From DATBFG01 sp036558645 (GTDB taxonomy: Bacteria; Acidobacteriota; Terriglobia; Terriglobales; Acidobacteriaceae), in assembly GCA_036558645.1 (NCBI GenBank), contig DATBFG010000014.1, forward strand, positions 1 through 49,745: DNA of 49,745 nucleotides, read 5' to 3'. Below, piece by piece: positions 25,290 through 34,745 of the stretch (the first letter of the stretch is position 1; every line of letters begins with the position of its first letter). The notes beneath the pieces were generated by a model. The model made no database searches and was not told where the DNA came from. It saw only the letters and a program-made list of their open reading frames with translations. A program made the position numbers and the translations under genes.

Positions 25290-28200
25290 TTGCGACTAAG
25301 GGGAGCACTGCTCAAGGCCCTGGTAGCCCTGTTCCTGCTTTGTGCTGCCCTCCTGACTGTCTCGATGGCAACGGATGTTCAAGGGACTCCTTCGGCATCA
25401 GCAAGCCAAGCTGCATTTCCTGCGGTCACTCCAGTCGGAACATTTTCTTCTTACCAGGGACTGGTGATTCAAGAGATTCGATTTTCTCCAGTCCAAGCCA
25501 ACGACGAACAGTACAGAAACTTGATCCCGCTCAAGATGGGCGAACCGCTAGACCGAGATCAAACCCGACAAAGTATCGAGAAGCTGAATGGGACGGGGCG
25601 CTTTTCCGACGTTGAGGTCGAAGCCGACAAGACCGGCGATGGACAGGTCATCCTGACATTCATTACAAAGCCAAACTTTTTTGTTGGCGACATCAACGTA
25701 GAAGGTGCGCCAAATCGCCCCAATGCCAACCAGGTCATCAACGCTTCCAAGCTTCAGTTGGGGGAGTTGTTCACCAGCGACAAGCTTGACCGCGCGCTGA
25801 AGAACATCAAGCTGTTGCTTGAGGAGAACGGCTTCTACCAGGCGTCAGTCGATGTCGAGAAGAACGTGCATCCGGAAAAACAGCAAATTGATCTGCTATT
25901 CCGCCTATTGCCAGGTCTGCAAGCCCGGGTAGGGCAGGTCAGCGTAACAGGCAATCCGGGTTTTTCGCAGGGACAGGTCCAGGACATCGCGAAGATGCAT
26001 CCCGGGGATTACGTTTCCGTCCAGCGGATCAGCAATGCCCTCGAGCGCCTGCGAAAAAAATATCGGAAGCAAGATCGCCTGCTTGCCCAGGTATCCATTC
26101 CGTCGCGGACCTACCGTCCCGAAGACAACACAGTGGACTACGCTTTGGATATCGAGCCCGGCCCCAGAGTACTTGTCAAAGTGGAAGGCTACAAGATCAG
26201 TAAGTCAGCTGTGAAACGTAACGTTCCTGTCTACGAAGAGAATGCGTTCGATGACGATTTGCTAAACGAGGGTAAGCGTAATCTGTCGAATTATCTGCAG
26301 AGCAAAGGATATTTCGATGCCAAGGTCGAACTGAACAAGCACTCGCAGAGCGTGAGCGAATTGGAAGTCACGTACCTGGTCAGTCCGGGAAGCCGCCACA
26401 AGATTGTACTCGTCGAAATTACTGGGAATAATTACTTCCCAACTGACCTGCTTCGATCGCGCATGCAGGTTCAGGCCGCCGCCAGGTTCTTCTCAAACGG
26501 CCGCTACAACCAGGGACTGCTCGCGAATGACGTCAGCGGGCTTCAGGATTTGTATCGGGCCAACGGATTCCAGCAGGTCAAGATTACCGGCTCAACGATC
26601 GACAACTATGGTGGGGATCCCAGCCAGTTGGCTGTAAAGGTCGAGATTGAGGAAGGTCCGCAGACGCTAGTCGGAAACCTGCAGATAGTCGGAAATCAGG
26701 TCATCGCGGAGGACCAGTATCCGACCTTGAATACCTCGCCTGGCCAGCCGTATTCCGAATCAAACATCGCCAACGATCGTGACATCCTTCTTAACTTTTA
26801 TTTCAATCACGGATTTCCCAATGCCACATTTGAGGCGAGCGCTAAGCCATCCGGTGAAGCCAACCACATGGATGTCACGTTCACTGTGAAGGAAGGCGAA
26901 GAGTTCTTTGTCGACAACGTATACGTCTCAGGCCTTGAGTACACTCGTCCCAAGATCGTTAACCGGGAGCTAAGAGTGCAGCCCGGGAACCCTCTTAGCC
27001 AGCTCAACATGCTGCAGACTCAGCAGCGGCTCTATAACGTCGGCATCTTTAGCCAGGTGGATACAGCAGTTCAGAATCCGCAAGGAACCGAGCCGAAGAA
27101 GAACGTGCTAGTCGACCTGCATGAAGCCAAGCGTTACACCTTTAATTACGGTCTGGGACTTGAATTCCAGACCGGGCAGCCGGTGGGATCGAACCAACCG
27201 CAGGGCGCAACTGGCGTAAGTCCGCGCGTGTCCTTCGAGATGACGCGTCTAAATTTTCGCGGTCTGGATCATACGGTCACCTTCAAGGCACATGTTGGAC
27301 GCTTGCAACAACGCGTTCTGGTCAGCTATGACGCGCCACGGTGGCTAGACAAAGAGAATTGGCGGCTTTCCTACACTACCTTCTACGACAACACGCTCGA
27401 TGTGACGACGTTTACCTCGGAGCGTCTGGAGGGCTCAGTCCAGGCTCAGCAAACCATCAGCAAGCCCAGCACGATGTTCTACCGCTTCGTCTATCGCCGG
27501 GTGCGGGCCAGCGACATTGAGATCAGTCAGGATCAAATACCCTTGCTGTCGCAGCCGGTGCGCGTGGGAATGCCCGGCTTCAGCTATATCCGCGACAAAC
27601 GTGATAACCCCTTGGAAACGATGAAGGGGAACTACACGACCTTCGACGGTGGAGTGGCATCGAGCTACTTCGGATCGCAGGCAGATTTTAGCCGTGCGCT
27701 CATCCAGAATTCCACCTACCAGCCCTTCGGCAAAAATCGGCCCACGGATAGAAAGATCGTGTTCGCCCGCTCGACTCGCATCGGGATTGAGAATCCTTTC
27801 GGAGATACGATCATTGTCCAGCCGGGCGCAGCCGTCCCTTCGGATAACAATCTTATTCCACTGCCGGAGCGGTTCTTTTCCGGCGGAGGAAACTCCCACC
27901 GTGGGTTTGGGTTGAACCAGGCAGGACCTCGCGACCCTGCCACTGGATTTCCGTTGGGCGGATCGGCATTATTCATCAATAACCTCGAATTGCGGTTTCC
28001 GCCGCCAACTTTGCCATGGGTGCAGGACAACGTGAGCTTTGCCATCTTCCACGATGCCGGTAATGTCTTCACAACCGGACACGACATGGTGCACAGTCTG
28101 TTGCGTTGGCGGCAGAAGAATCCGGACCTATGCACCCACGAGAACACTGCCAGCCAGTGCGATTACAACTACATTTCGCACGCGATCGGTGTAGGAGTGC

Positions 28201-28373
28201 GATACAAGACACCCATCGGGCCTGTACGCTTCGACTTCGGCTACAATTTGAATCCACCGCGTTTTCCGTCTACAGAAGACATCCTGCTCCCGAATGGGAA
28301 GCCAGGCACGTTATTTGTGCCGGAGCAGGCGCATCACTTTAATGTTTACTTTAGTATCGGTCAGACATTTTGA
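25290..28373 (+). CDS. Omp85-family outer-membrane assembly protein (BamA/TamA type)
   Basis: 1027 residues from a TTG start preceded by GAGGAG. A signal-peptide-like N-terminus (LVALFLLCAALLTVSMAT) leads into repeated POTRA-like modules (about 50-600, e.g. VIQEIRFSPVQANDEQYRN; FVGDINVEGAPNRPNANQVI; FVDNVYVSGLEYTRPKIVNR), then a beta-barrel of the bacterial surface-antigen type from about 620, with FFSGGGNSHRGFGLNQAGPR (loop-6-like region) and a C-terminal Phe (VYFSIGQTF), the usual outer-membrane insertion signal. More POTRA-like modules than the five of classical BamA seem present. It belongs to an operon with a SurA-like chaperone and TamB, which points to TamA-like or general barrel assembly; bamA versus tamA cannot be settled here. 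Confidence 0.92.
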   Translation: MRLRGALLKALVALFLLCAALLTVSMATDVQGTPSASASQAAFPAVTPVGTFSSYQGLVIQEIRFSPVQANDEQYRNLIPLKMGEPLDRDQTRQSIEKLNGTGRFSDVEVEADKTGDGQVILTFITKPNFFVGDINVEGAPNRPNANQVINASKLQLGELFTSDKLDRALKNIKLLLEENGFYQASVDVEKNVHPEKQQIDLLFRLLPGLQARVGQVSVTGNPGFSQGQVQDIAKMHPGDYVSVQRISNALERLRKKYRKQDRLLAQVSIPSRTYRPEDNTVDYALDIEPGPRVLVKVEGYKISKSAVKRNVPVYEENAFDDDLLNEGKRNLSNYLQSKGYFDAKVELNKHSQSVSELEVTYLVSPGSRHKIVLVEITGNNYFPTDLLRSRMQVQAAARFFSNGRYNQGLLANDVSGLQDLYRANGFQQVKITGSTIDNYGGDPSQLAVKVEIEEGPQTLVGNLQIVGNQVIAEDQYPTLNTSPGQPYSESNIANDRDILLNFYFNHGFPNATFEASAKPSGEANHMDVTFTVKEGEEFFVDNVYVSGLEYTRPKIVNRELRVQPGNPLSQLNMLQTQQRLYNVGIFSQVDTAVQNPQGTEPKKNVLVDLHEAKRYTFNYGLGLEFQTGQPVGSNQPQGATGVSPRVSFEMTRLNFRGLDHTVTFKAHVGRLQQRVLVSYDAPRWLDKENWRLSYTTFYDNTLDVTTFTSERLEGSVQAQQTISKPSTMFYRFVYRRVRASDIEISQDQIPLLSQPVRVGMPGFSYIRDKRDNPLETMKGNYTTFDGGVASSYFGSQADFSRALIQNSTYQPFGKNRPTDRKIVFARSTRIGIENPFGDTIIVQPGAAVPSDNNLIPLPERFFSGGGNSHRGFGLNQAGPRDPATGFPLGGSALFINNLELRFPPPTLPWVQDNVSFAIFHDAGNVFTTGHDMVHSLLRWRQKNPDLCTHENTASQCDYNYISHAIGVGVRYKTPIGPVRFDFGYNLNPPRFPSTEDILLPNGKPGTLFVPEQAHHFNVYFSIGQTF

Positions 28374-29053
28374 TGGTTCAGAGACTCTTTATCGCGATCG
28401 CAATCCTTTCCGCCATGTTGTCGGCTCTACCGGCGCATGCAGGCGAAATTCTCGATCGCATCGTGGCTTCGGTGAATCGCCACGTCATTCTGCAGAGCGA
28501 CTGGGAAGACGCACTCTGCTTTGAGGCATTCATCGCGGCCCGTCGTCTGGATGAACTTACAGCCACCGATCGCAAAGCTGCTCTGGATAGGCTCATCGAT
28601 CAGGAACTACTCCGTGAGCAGATGCAGGCTTCCGATTTTCAGCACGCTTCCGACGCCGATGTCGGAGCGCGTATTCGAGAGATTCGCAATCAGTATCCCG
28701 ATGCCCAGAACGATGAGGGTTGGCAGCGCGCATTGTCTCAACACGGTCTGTCTGAGCGCGAATTGAAGGAACGCTTAGCCTTGGAGTTGGATCTGCTGCG
28801 TTTGGTAGATGCGCGTCTGCGCCCGACCGTGCAGATTGATGCGAAAGAAATCGAAAGCTATTACAACCGCGAGCTTCTTCCGCAGCTGCGGCAGACGGGC
28901 GCAAGAGAAACCACTCTTGCCGAGGTCACCCCCAAGATAAAAGAGCTTCTGGTTCAGCAAAAGGTGAATCAACTGTTGGCTTCATGGCTGGAGAATTTGC
29001 GGGCAGGCAGCGAAATTCACAGCTACTTCAGCTCGGGAGAACAGTCTCGGTGA
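28373..29053 (+). CDS. SurA-like periplasmic chaperone without a PPIase domain
   Basis: 226 residues from the ATG at 28373, overlapping the Omp85 stop by one base (TGATG). A signal peptide (LFIAIAILSAMLSALPAHA) is followed by the SurA N-terminal chaperone pattern: ILDRIVASVNRHVILQSDWE, ALDRLIDQELLREQM, and LRLVDARLRPTVQIDAKEIE with the C-terminal helix. No parvulin (PPIase) domain is present, so it is about half the length of full SurA, and acts as a chaperone at most. Context: between an Omp85 protein and TamB, whose start it overlaps by 4 bases (GTGA). Confidence 0.88.
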   Translation: MVQRLFIAIAILSAMLSALPAHAGEILDRIVASVNRHVILQSDWEDALCFEAFIAARRLDELTATDRKAALDRLIDQELLREQMQASDFQHASDADVGARIREIRNQYPDAQNDEGWQRALSQHGLSERELKERLALELDLLRLVDARLRPTVQIDAKEIESYYNRELLPQLRQTGARETTLAEVTPKIKELLVQQKVNQLLASWLENLRAGSEIHSYFSSGEQSR

Positions 29054-32000
29054 ACGAGACAGCTCCAGCTCCGCGCCGGCGGAAACTCTGGAAATACCTG
29101 TTGTTCTTCGCGGTGCTGAGCATAGTGTTATGCGGCGGACTCGCTTGGTACGCCACTACAGATTCCTTCCAACAAATGGTACGGCGACGCCTGATCGCCG
29201 AACTCGAACTCATTACTGGGGGCCGCGTAGAACTGGGAAGTTTTCATACGACTCCCTTCCGTCTTCGGATCGATGTTCGCAACCTGACAATTCACGGTCT
29301 TGAGAAGCCCGGAGACGTTCCGTATGCGCACGTTGATCGGCTAGTCGCACAGGTCAAGATCATCTCTGCGTTGGGCGCGGAGTTCGGCGTCGATTCGCTG
29401 GTGTTGGAACACCCCGTGGTCCACGTTGTTTTCTTCGAGGACGGCAGCACGAACCAGCCGCAACCAGGAGTGCAGCGCAGTTCAGACAAAAATGCCATCG
29501 AAGAGTTGTTTTCACTGTCGATTGGAGAACTGGCAGTCAACAATGGAGAGCTCATTTGGGACCAGGAGCGGATTCCGCTGAACTTCTCCGCTACCGATGT
29601 ATCAACAAGTCTGAGTTACTCGGTTTTCCGCCGTCATTACACCGGACATTTGAAGCTGGGAAAAGTGGATACGCACTACAGCGATTACCGACCTTTTACA
29701 TGGGCCGCTGCAGCCCAGTTTTTGCTTACGCCGGAGAGAGTCGAATTTCAGTCTTTGCAGGCGAGTTCCGGGCGCTCACATCTCGAGGCGTCCGGGCACA
29801 TCGACGATTTCCGCCATCCGAAGATTCATGCAAATTATGGGCTGTCGCTGGATCTTGTCGAAAGTGCTGCCATCGCGCGCCGCAAGGAAGTCCGATCCGG
29901 AGTCATTGAAGCGAATGGTCAGGGAGATTGGTCCATCGAAGACTTTTCGTCGTCTGGAAAACTTCAGTTGAACAACGTGAGTTGGCGAGATCAGTCTCTC
30001 AACTTGCAGAAAGCCAACGGAACTGCCCAGTTCACCGTCAATTCGAAAAAGCTGACCTTGTCCCAAATCCAGGCACGCTTGTTGGGGGGGGCGATCAGTG
30101 GCGACGGAGAGATAAACAACTGGCTGGTGCCAGCGGATCTGAAAGCTGCAAAAGGAAAGAAGAGCGAAGAACTCTCTGGCAGCCTGCTCCTCAGGCTTAG
30201 GAGCCTGTCGGCTGCTGAAACCACCGCTGCGGTCGCGAGTTCCTTTACTCCGCTCAGCCGTATCAACCTCGCAGGCGATGTAAATGGGAGCATCGAAAGC
30301 CGATGGACGCGTTCGTGGCGCAATTCCGAAACTGTCCTGGCGGTCGATGTGCAACCTTCTGGACAAACGAGCACAGGACAACTGCCTTTGACCCTGCATA
30401 CCCGGGCCACTTACCGTGCCGCTTCTGGCGAACTGGAACTCTCGCCACTCGACGCTAAGACACAAACAACCCAAATCCATGCGAGTGGGCTCCTGTCGAA
30501 CTCCAGTGTTCTGCATCTCACGGTGAACACGACCGACCTACGGGAGTGGCAGTCGGTGCTATTTGCCTTTGGCTCATCGGGTCGCATTCCACTGACCCTT
30601 CATGGCCAAGGATCTTTCACGGGGACGGCCATGGGCAGGTTTCCCGAGGTCACCGTCGCCGGCAATCTGCAGGCACACGACTTTGACATCCACCTGCCTG
30701 CAACGGCACAAATTCCCGAGCGCCAACTGCATTGCGATTCGATGGTTGCAGATGTCCAGCTTTCGCAGAATGGCTTGACGGCTCATCATGGAGTGCTGCA
30801 TCACGGCGGGGTTGTGCTGAACTTTGACCTGACCATGGGACTGCATAATGGGCAGTTTCTCGAGTCCAGTCCTGTACAGGCGAAGCTCGATGTTCACAAT
30901 GCAGACCTGAACGAAATTGTCGCCCTTGCCGGCAGGAATTATCCCGTCTCGGGCACCGTGGCCATGTCCTTGCTTCTTGCCGGGACCCGTACCGAATGGG
31001 AGGGCAATGGACACGCGCAGCTTTCCGACGCGAACATCTATGGTCATATGTTTGAACATGTCGATGCAGGCCTTCACTTAACGGGAAATTCCGCAGAAGT
31101 CAGTAACGCTCATATTTCTTACGGTGACGCCCGTGTCACGGGAGAGGGCGGCTACAACTTTCAGGACCACGGTTTTAAGATCAACGTCTCCGGAAAGAAT
31201 TTTGATCTCGGTCATTTCACAACGCTGCAAGCGACGCGCGTCAAGGTCGACGGAAAGGCAGATTTCATGGCGCAAGGATCTGGGACGCTGGAAGAGCCGA
31301 GTATCAGCGCCACTTTCCATCTCCATGACCTCGCTTTCGATCAAGAACGCGCGGGCGATTTTGCTATCGATGCCGAAACAAAAGGTGCCGACATGCATAT
31401 CACCGGCCGCTCCAATTTTGAAAACGCCGAGCTCAACATCGACGGCAATATTCACTTGCGAGAGAACTGGCCTTCCGAGATAAACCTGCATTTCAATCAT
31501 CTCGATGTTGATTCGCTGCTGAGAACGTACCTGCGCGGCAATGTTACGGGGCACTCTGCACTGGCCGGAGACGTACATCTCCAGGGACCATTGCGCCTTC
31601 CGCGCGAATTGCAGGTTACGGCCGATCTGAGCGATCTGTATGCCGACATCCAGAATGTAAAGGTTCGAAACGATGGCCCAGTGCGATTCGTAGCTTCCGA
31701 CGAACTGCTAAAGATCGAGCAGTTCCGCCTGATCGGAGAGGGAACAGACTTGTCGGCAGAGGGGTCGGCCCAGCTAACCGGCGAACAGAAGTTGAACATG
31801 CGCGCGCAGGGGCGTCTGAATCTCAAGTTAATCGAAACGCTGAATCCGGATTTCACTTCCTCTGGTGTTGTTGCCGTGGATGTAGGATTCTTCGGCTCTG
31901 TAACAAAGCCCGCCATGCAGGGAAGGCTGCAGATTACGAACGGCTCCATTGCCTACTTCGATCTGCCAAGCTCATTGAGTGAGATCAATGGATCACTGGT

Positions 32001-33075
32001 CTTTAATCAGGATCGGTTACAGATCGAAAACCTGACCGCTCGAACTGGAGGAGGAGCGGTGAAGTTCGCCGGATTTGCGACAACCTACAATCGCCAGATC
32101 AATTTTGATCTCACAGCCAGCGGGCAAGATGTGCGCTTGCGGTATCCGCCCGGCGTCAGCTCTACAGCAACTGCTGATCTGCACTGGACGGGATCGAATC
32201 TTTCTTCGACATTGTCCGGCGATATTACGGTTACCAAGCTCGCCGTGACCCCGGGCTTCGATTTTGCCGCGTACATGGAACGCGCTTCGCAGACAACTGC
32301 TCTTCCTCAGACGAATCCACTGCTGAATCGCATCCGGATGGATGTACACATCGTGACCACACCCGAATTACAGATGCAGACGGCAATAGCTCGCCTATCG
32401 GGAGATGCCGATCTGCACCTGCGCGGCAGCGCGGCAAAGCCCGTTCTGCAGGGGCGCGCCGACATCATTGAAGGCGACATTTACTTTAATGGAAGCAAAT
32501 ATCGGCTCGAGCGTGGCGAGGTGACCTTCACCAATCCCGTAACGACCACTCCGAATCTCGATCTGCAAGCCTCCACACAAGTCCGGGATTATGACATCAC
32601 AGTGAATCTGAACGGTACTCCGGATAAGTTGAAGATGAACTGGCGATCGGAGCCGCCCCTGCCCGAGGCCGACATTATTGCGTTACTCGCCCTCGGTAGA
32701 ACGCAGGAAGAATCGGCACAACTGCAACAATCCGGGCAGTCGCAATTCACCCAGGAGGCTTCGAGCGCACTGCTCGCGGAAGCGCTCAACGCGACGGTCA
32801 GCAATCGAGTGCAGCGGTTATTCGGCGTGAGCAGAATCAAGATCGATCCCCAAGGTCTGAGCACGGAAACAAACCCGGCACGGGGACCTCAGGTCACCTT
32901 GGAACAACAGGTGGCCAACAACCTGACGCTTACCTACAGCACGAACGTTTCTCAGGTAGCACAGCAGATTATTCAGGTGGAATACAATCTCACAAGAAAT
33001 ATTTCGGTAATCGGTATCCGCGATCAAAACGGCGTTGTCAGCTTCGATGTGAGAATTCGCCAGCGCAAGAAGTAA
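29050..33075 (+). CDS. tamB: TamB-like translocation/assembly module protein
   Basis: 1341 residues from the GTG at 29050, chosen since GGGAGA is about 9 bases upstream and it overlaps the SurA-like stop (GTGA). One N-terminal membrane anchor (LWKYLLFFAVLSIVLCGGLAWY) is followed by a long beta-strand-rich, AsmA-like periplasmic region and the DUF490/TamB C-terminal domain with its typical closing block LPEADIIALLALGRTQEE. TamB is an inner-membrane, envelope-spanning protein that works with the Omp85 protein TamA and is implicated in outer-membrane protein and lipid transport. Size is a bit over that of enteric TamB (about 1260). Probably the third gene of the operon. Confidence 0.92.
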   Translation: MNETAPAPRRRKLWKYLLFFAVLSIVLCGGLAWYATTDSFQQMVRRRLIAELELITGGRVELGSFHTTPFRLRIDVRNLTIHGLEKPGDVPYAHVDRLVAQVKIISALGAEFGVDSLVLEHPVVHVVFFEDGSTNQPQPGVQRSSDKNAIEELFSLSIGELAVNNGELIWDQERIPLNFSATDVSTSLSYSVFRRHYTGHLKLGKVDTHYSDYRPFTWAAAAQFLLTPERVEFQSLQASSGRSHLEASGHIDDFRHPKIHANYGLSLDLVESAAIARRKEVRSGVIEANGQGDWSIEDFSSSGKLQLNNVSWRDQSLNLQKANGTAQFTVNSKKLTLSQIQARLLGGAISGDGEINNWLVPADLKAAKGKKSEELSGSLLLRLRSLSAAETTAAVASSFTPLSRINLAGDVNGSIESRWTRSWRNSETVLAVDVQPSGQTSTGQLPLTLHTRATYRAASGELELSPLDAKTQTTQIHASGLLSNSSVLHLTVNTTDLREWQSVLFAFGSSGRIPLTLHGQGSFTGTAMGRFPEVTVAGNLQAHDFDIHLPATAQIPERQLHCDSMVADVQLSQNGLTAHHGVLHHGGVVLNFDLTMGLHNGQFLESSPVQAKLDVHNADLNEIVALAGRNYPVSGTVAMSLLLAGTRTEWEGNGHAQLSDANIYGHMFEHVDAGLHLTGNSAEVSNAHISYGDARVTGEGGYNFQDHGFKINVSGKNFDLGHFTTLQATRVKVDGKADFMAQGSGTLEEPSISATFHLHDLAFDQERAGDFAIDAETKGADMHITGRSNFENAELNIDGNIHLRENWPSEINLHFNHLDVDSLLRTYLRGNVTGHSALAGDVHLQGPLRLPRELQVTADLSDLYADIQNVKVRNDGPVRFVASDELLKIEQFRLIGEGTDLSAEGSAQLTGEQKLNMRAQGRLNLKLIETLNPDFTSSGVVAVDVGFFGSVTKPAMQGRLQITNGSIAYFDLPSSLSEINGSLVFNQDRLQIENLTARTGGGAVKFAGFATTYNRQINFDLTASGQDVRLRYPPGVSSTATADLHWTGSNLSSTLSGDITVTKLAVTPGFDFAAYMERASQTTALPQTNPLLNRIRMDVHIVTTPELQMQTAIARLSGDADLHLRGSAAKPVLQGRADIIEGDIYFNGSKYRLERGEVTFTNPVTTTPNLDLQASTQVRDYDITVNLNGTPDKLKMNWRSEPPLPEADIIALLALGRTQEESAQLQQSGQSQFTQEASSALLAEALNATVSNRVQRLFGVSRIKIDPQGLSTETNPARGPQVTLEQQVANNLTLTYSTNVSQVAQQIIQVEYNLTRNISVIGIRDQNGVVSFDVRIRQRKK

Positions 33076-33120
33076 CAACTCCTCCCACCCATGCTCTCTC
33101 GGCGTATGCTGGTCCCATCC

Positions 33121-33789
33121 ATGGTTGACGAGGAACAATCCGGCCATCTTGCACACCAGCGCCGGATCATGGTGGAGGCGGATCTGGTTGGTCGTGGCAT
33201 CCGCGACACGCGAGTCGTCAAAGCCATGGACAAGGTACCGCGAGAGGAGTTCGTAGCTGCCGAATTCCGCGAGCAGGCATACGAAGATCGTCCATTGCCG
33301 ATCGGCGAAGGCCAGACCGTATCGCAGCCGTACATTGTTGCGGTTACCCTGGCCGCTCTTTCATTGCAGGGACCTGAAGTGGTGCTGGAAGTCGGAACAG
33401 GGTCCGGCTATCAGACCGCGCTCCTTGCTGAACTTGCAGATCACGTCTACTCGATCGAACGGCATGACGCTTTGGCCCAACAGGCGCGGCGAGTTCTTGG
33501 GCGGCTCGGTTATCGCAATGTCGAAATCGCTGTGGGAGACGGAACCAGGGGTTTCCCGGAGCGTGCGCCCTTTGATGTGATTGTAGTTTCCGCAGCGGCG
33601 CCGCGAATTCCGCATGACATGTTTTCTCAACTTCGAGAGGGCGGTCGCATGGTGATCCCTGTAGGTCCCGCCGAGGCTCAAGACCTGCAGCTCATAAGAA
33701 AAGTAGAGGCAGAACCCATCGTGACTTCATTGAATGCATGCCGCTTCGTCCCTCTCATTGGGGTGCAGGGCTATCCCGACGGATGGTAG
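33121..33789 (+). CDS. pcm: Protein-L-isoaspartate O-methyltransferase
   Basis: 222 residues from the ATG at 33121 (MVDEEQSGH); an ATG at 33091 would add 10 residues. It methylates L-isoaspartyl residues in damaged proteins with SAM. The PCMT signature LEVGTGSGYQTALLAELA (SAM-binding loop) is preceded by RPLPIGEGQTVSQPYIVA and followed by VYSIERHDALA and the FDVIVVSAAAPRIP strand. The gene lies 45 bases after tamB and precedes mqnP by 31 bases. Confidence 0.95.
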   Translation: MVDEEQSGHLAHQRRIMVEADLVGRGIRDTRVVKAMDKVPREEFVAAEFREQAYEDRPLPIGEGQTVSQPYIVAVTLAALSLQGPEVVLEVGTGSGYQTALLAELADHVYSIERHDALAQQARRVLGRLGYRNVEIAVGDGTRGFPERAPFDVIVVSAAAPRIPHDMFSQLREGGRMVIPVGPAEAQDLQLIRKVEAEPIVTSLNACRFVPLIGVQGYPDGW

Positions 33790-33820
33790 GCCCTCCCACC
33801 AATTCATTTACAATCGATCT

Positions 33821-34681
33821 GTGGCGGTCTTGCGCAACTTCCGCATCACACTCGAGATGATTAAGTGGGAGCACTCAGTATTTGCTCTCCCGTTCGCTTT
33901 CTGTGGAGCGATGCTTGCGGCGGACGGGATCCCATCGGTTCACCAGATCCTATGGATTTCCATCGCCATGGTGTCGGCGCGATCTGCTGCCATGGCGTTC
34001 AACCGGCTCGCTGATGCCACAGTTGACGCGGCAAATCCCCGCACGCGCACCCGGGCTATTCCGGCTGGGGTTCTTTCTCCATCATTTGTTACGACATTCG
34101 TTGTTGCGTCGTGCGGAATATTTGTTCTCGCAGCATCTCAGTTGAATCGTCGGACGCTGACTTTGTCGCCCATTGCGCTTGCCGTGGTTCTTTTCTATTC
34201 CTATACCAAGCGCTTCACGCGCTGGTCTCATCTCGTCTTGGGCTTCGCATTAGGAATCGCTCCCGCCGCGGCATGGATCGCTGTGCGCGCTTCGCTGGAC
34301 CCGCGAATTCTCTTGCTCACCGCAGCCGTGATGTTCTGGGTAGCGGGATTCGATGTTCTCTACAGTTGTCAGGACTATGAGTTTGATCGCGAGACGGGAT
34401 TGCATTCTATTCCGCGCCATGTAGGTATCACTCGTGCACTATGGGTGGCGCGTGCCTTCCACCTAGTAATGCTCGGTCTTCTGGCGTGGCTGATCATGGC
34501 CTTCCACCTTGGAATGATTGCCATAGTCGGCGTGTTCGTCGTGGCCGCCCTGTTGGCTTACGAACACGCATTGGTTTCTCCACACGACCTATCGAAACTG
34601 AATGCGGCTTTTTTTACAATGAATGGCGTGATCTCGATACTGTTTTTTGGATTTGTAGCAGCAGATCTGCTCGTCAGGTGA
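33821..34681 (+). CDS. mqnP: UbiA-family prenyltransferase, probably MqnP of the futalosine menaquinone pathway
   Basis: 286 residues from a GTG at 33821; an in-frame ATG further up (33734) lies inside pcm and is unlikely. It is a polytopic membrane protein with about 8-9 helices and two Asp-rich loops of UbiA enzymes: AFNRLADATVDAANPRTRTR (first Mg site, N-x3-D-x3-D) and YSCQDYEFDRETGLHSIPR (second). This version of the loops, with 'NPRTRTR', is typical of MqnP, which prenylates the naphthoate intermediate in futalosine-type menaquinone synthesis. Immediate proximity to mqnE supports that. Confidence 0.88.
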   Translation: MAVLRNFRITLEMIKWEHSVFALPFAFCGAMLAADGIPSVHQILWISIAMVSARSAAMAFNRLADATVDAANPRTRTRAIPAGVLSPSFVTTFVVASCGIFVLAASQLNRRTLTLSPIALAVVLFYSYTKRFTRWSHLVLGFALGIAPAAAWIAVRASLDPRILLLTAAVMFWVAGFDVLYSCQDYEFDRETGLHSIPRHVGITRALWVARAFHLVMLGLLAWLIMAFHLGMIAIVGVFVVAALLAYEHALVSPHDLSKLNAAFFTMNGVISILFFGFVAADLLVR

Positions 34682-34745
34682 CATTGAAGGGGAGTGCCAC
34701 GGGCCTTAGCAAAGTGAAGGTACAATTGCAGTATCATCAAAGAGG

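Noticed and set aside
29776..30516. Minus-strand frames within tamB
   Set aside because: Antisense to a clearly coding beta-rich protein; no ribosome site or family similarity.
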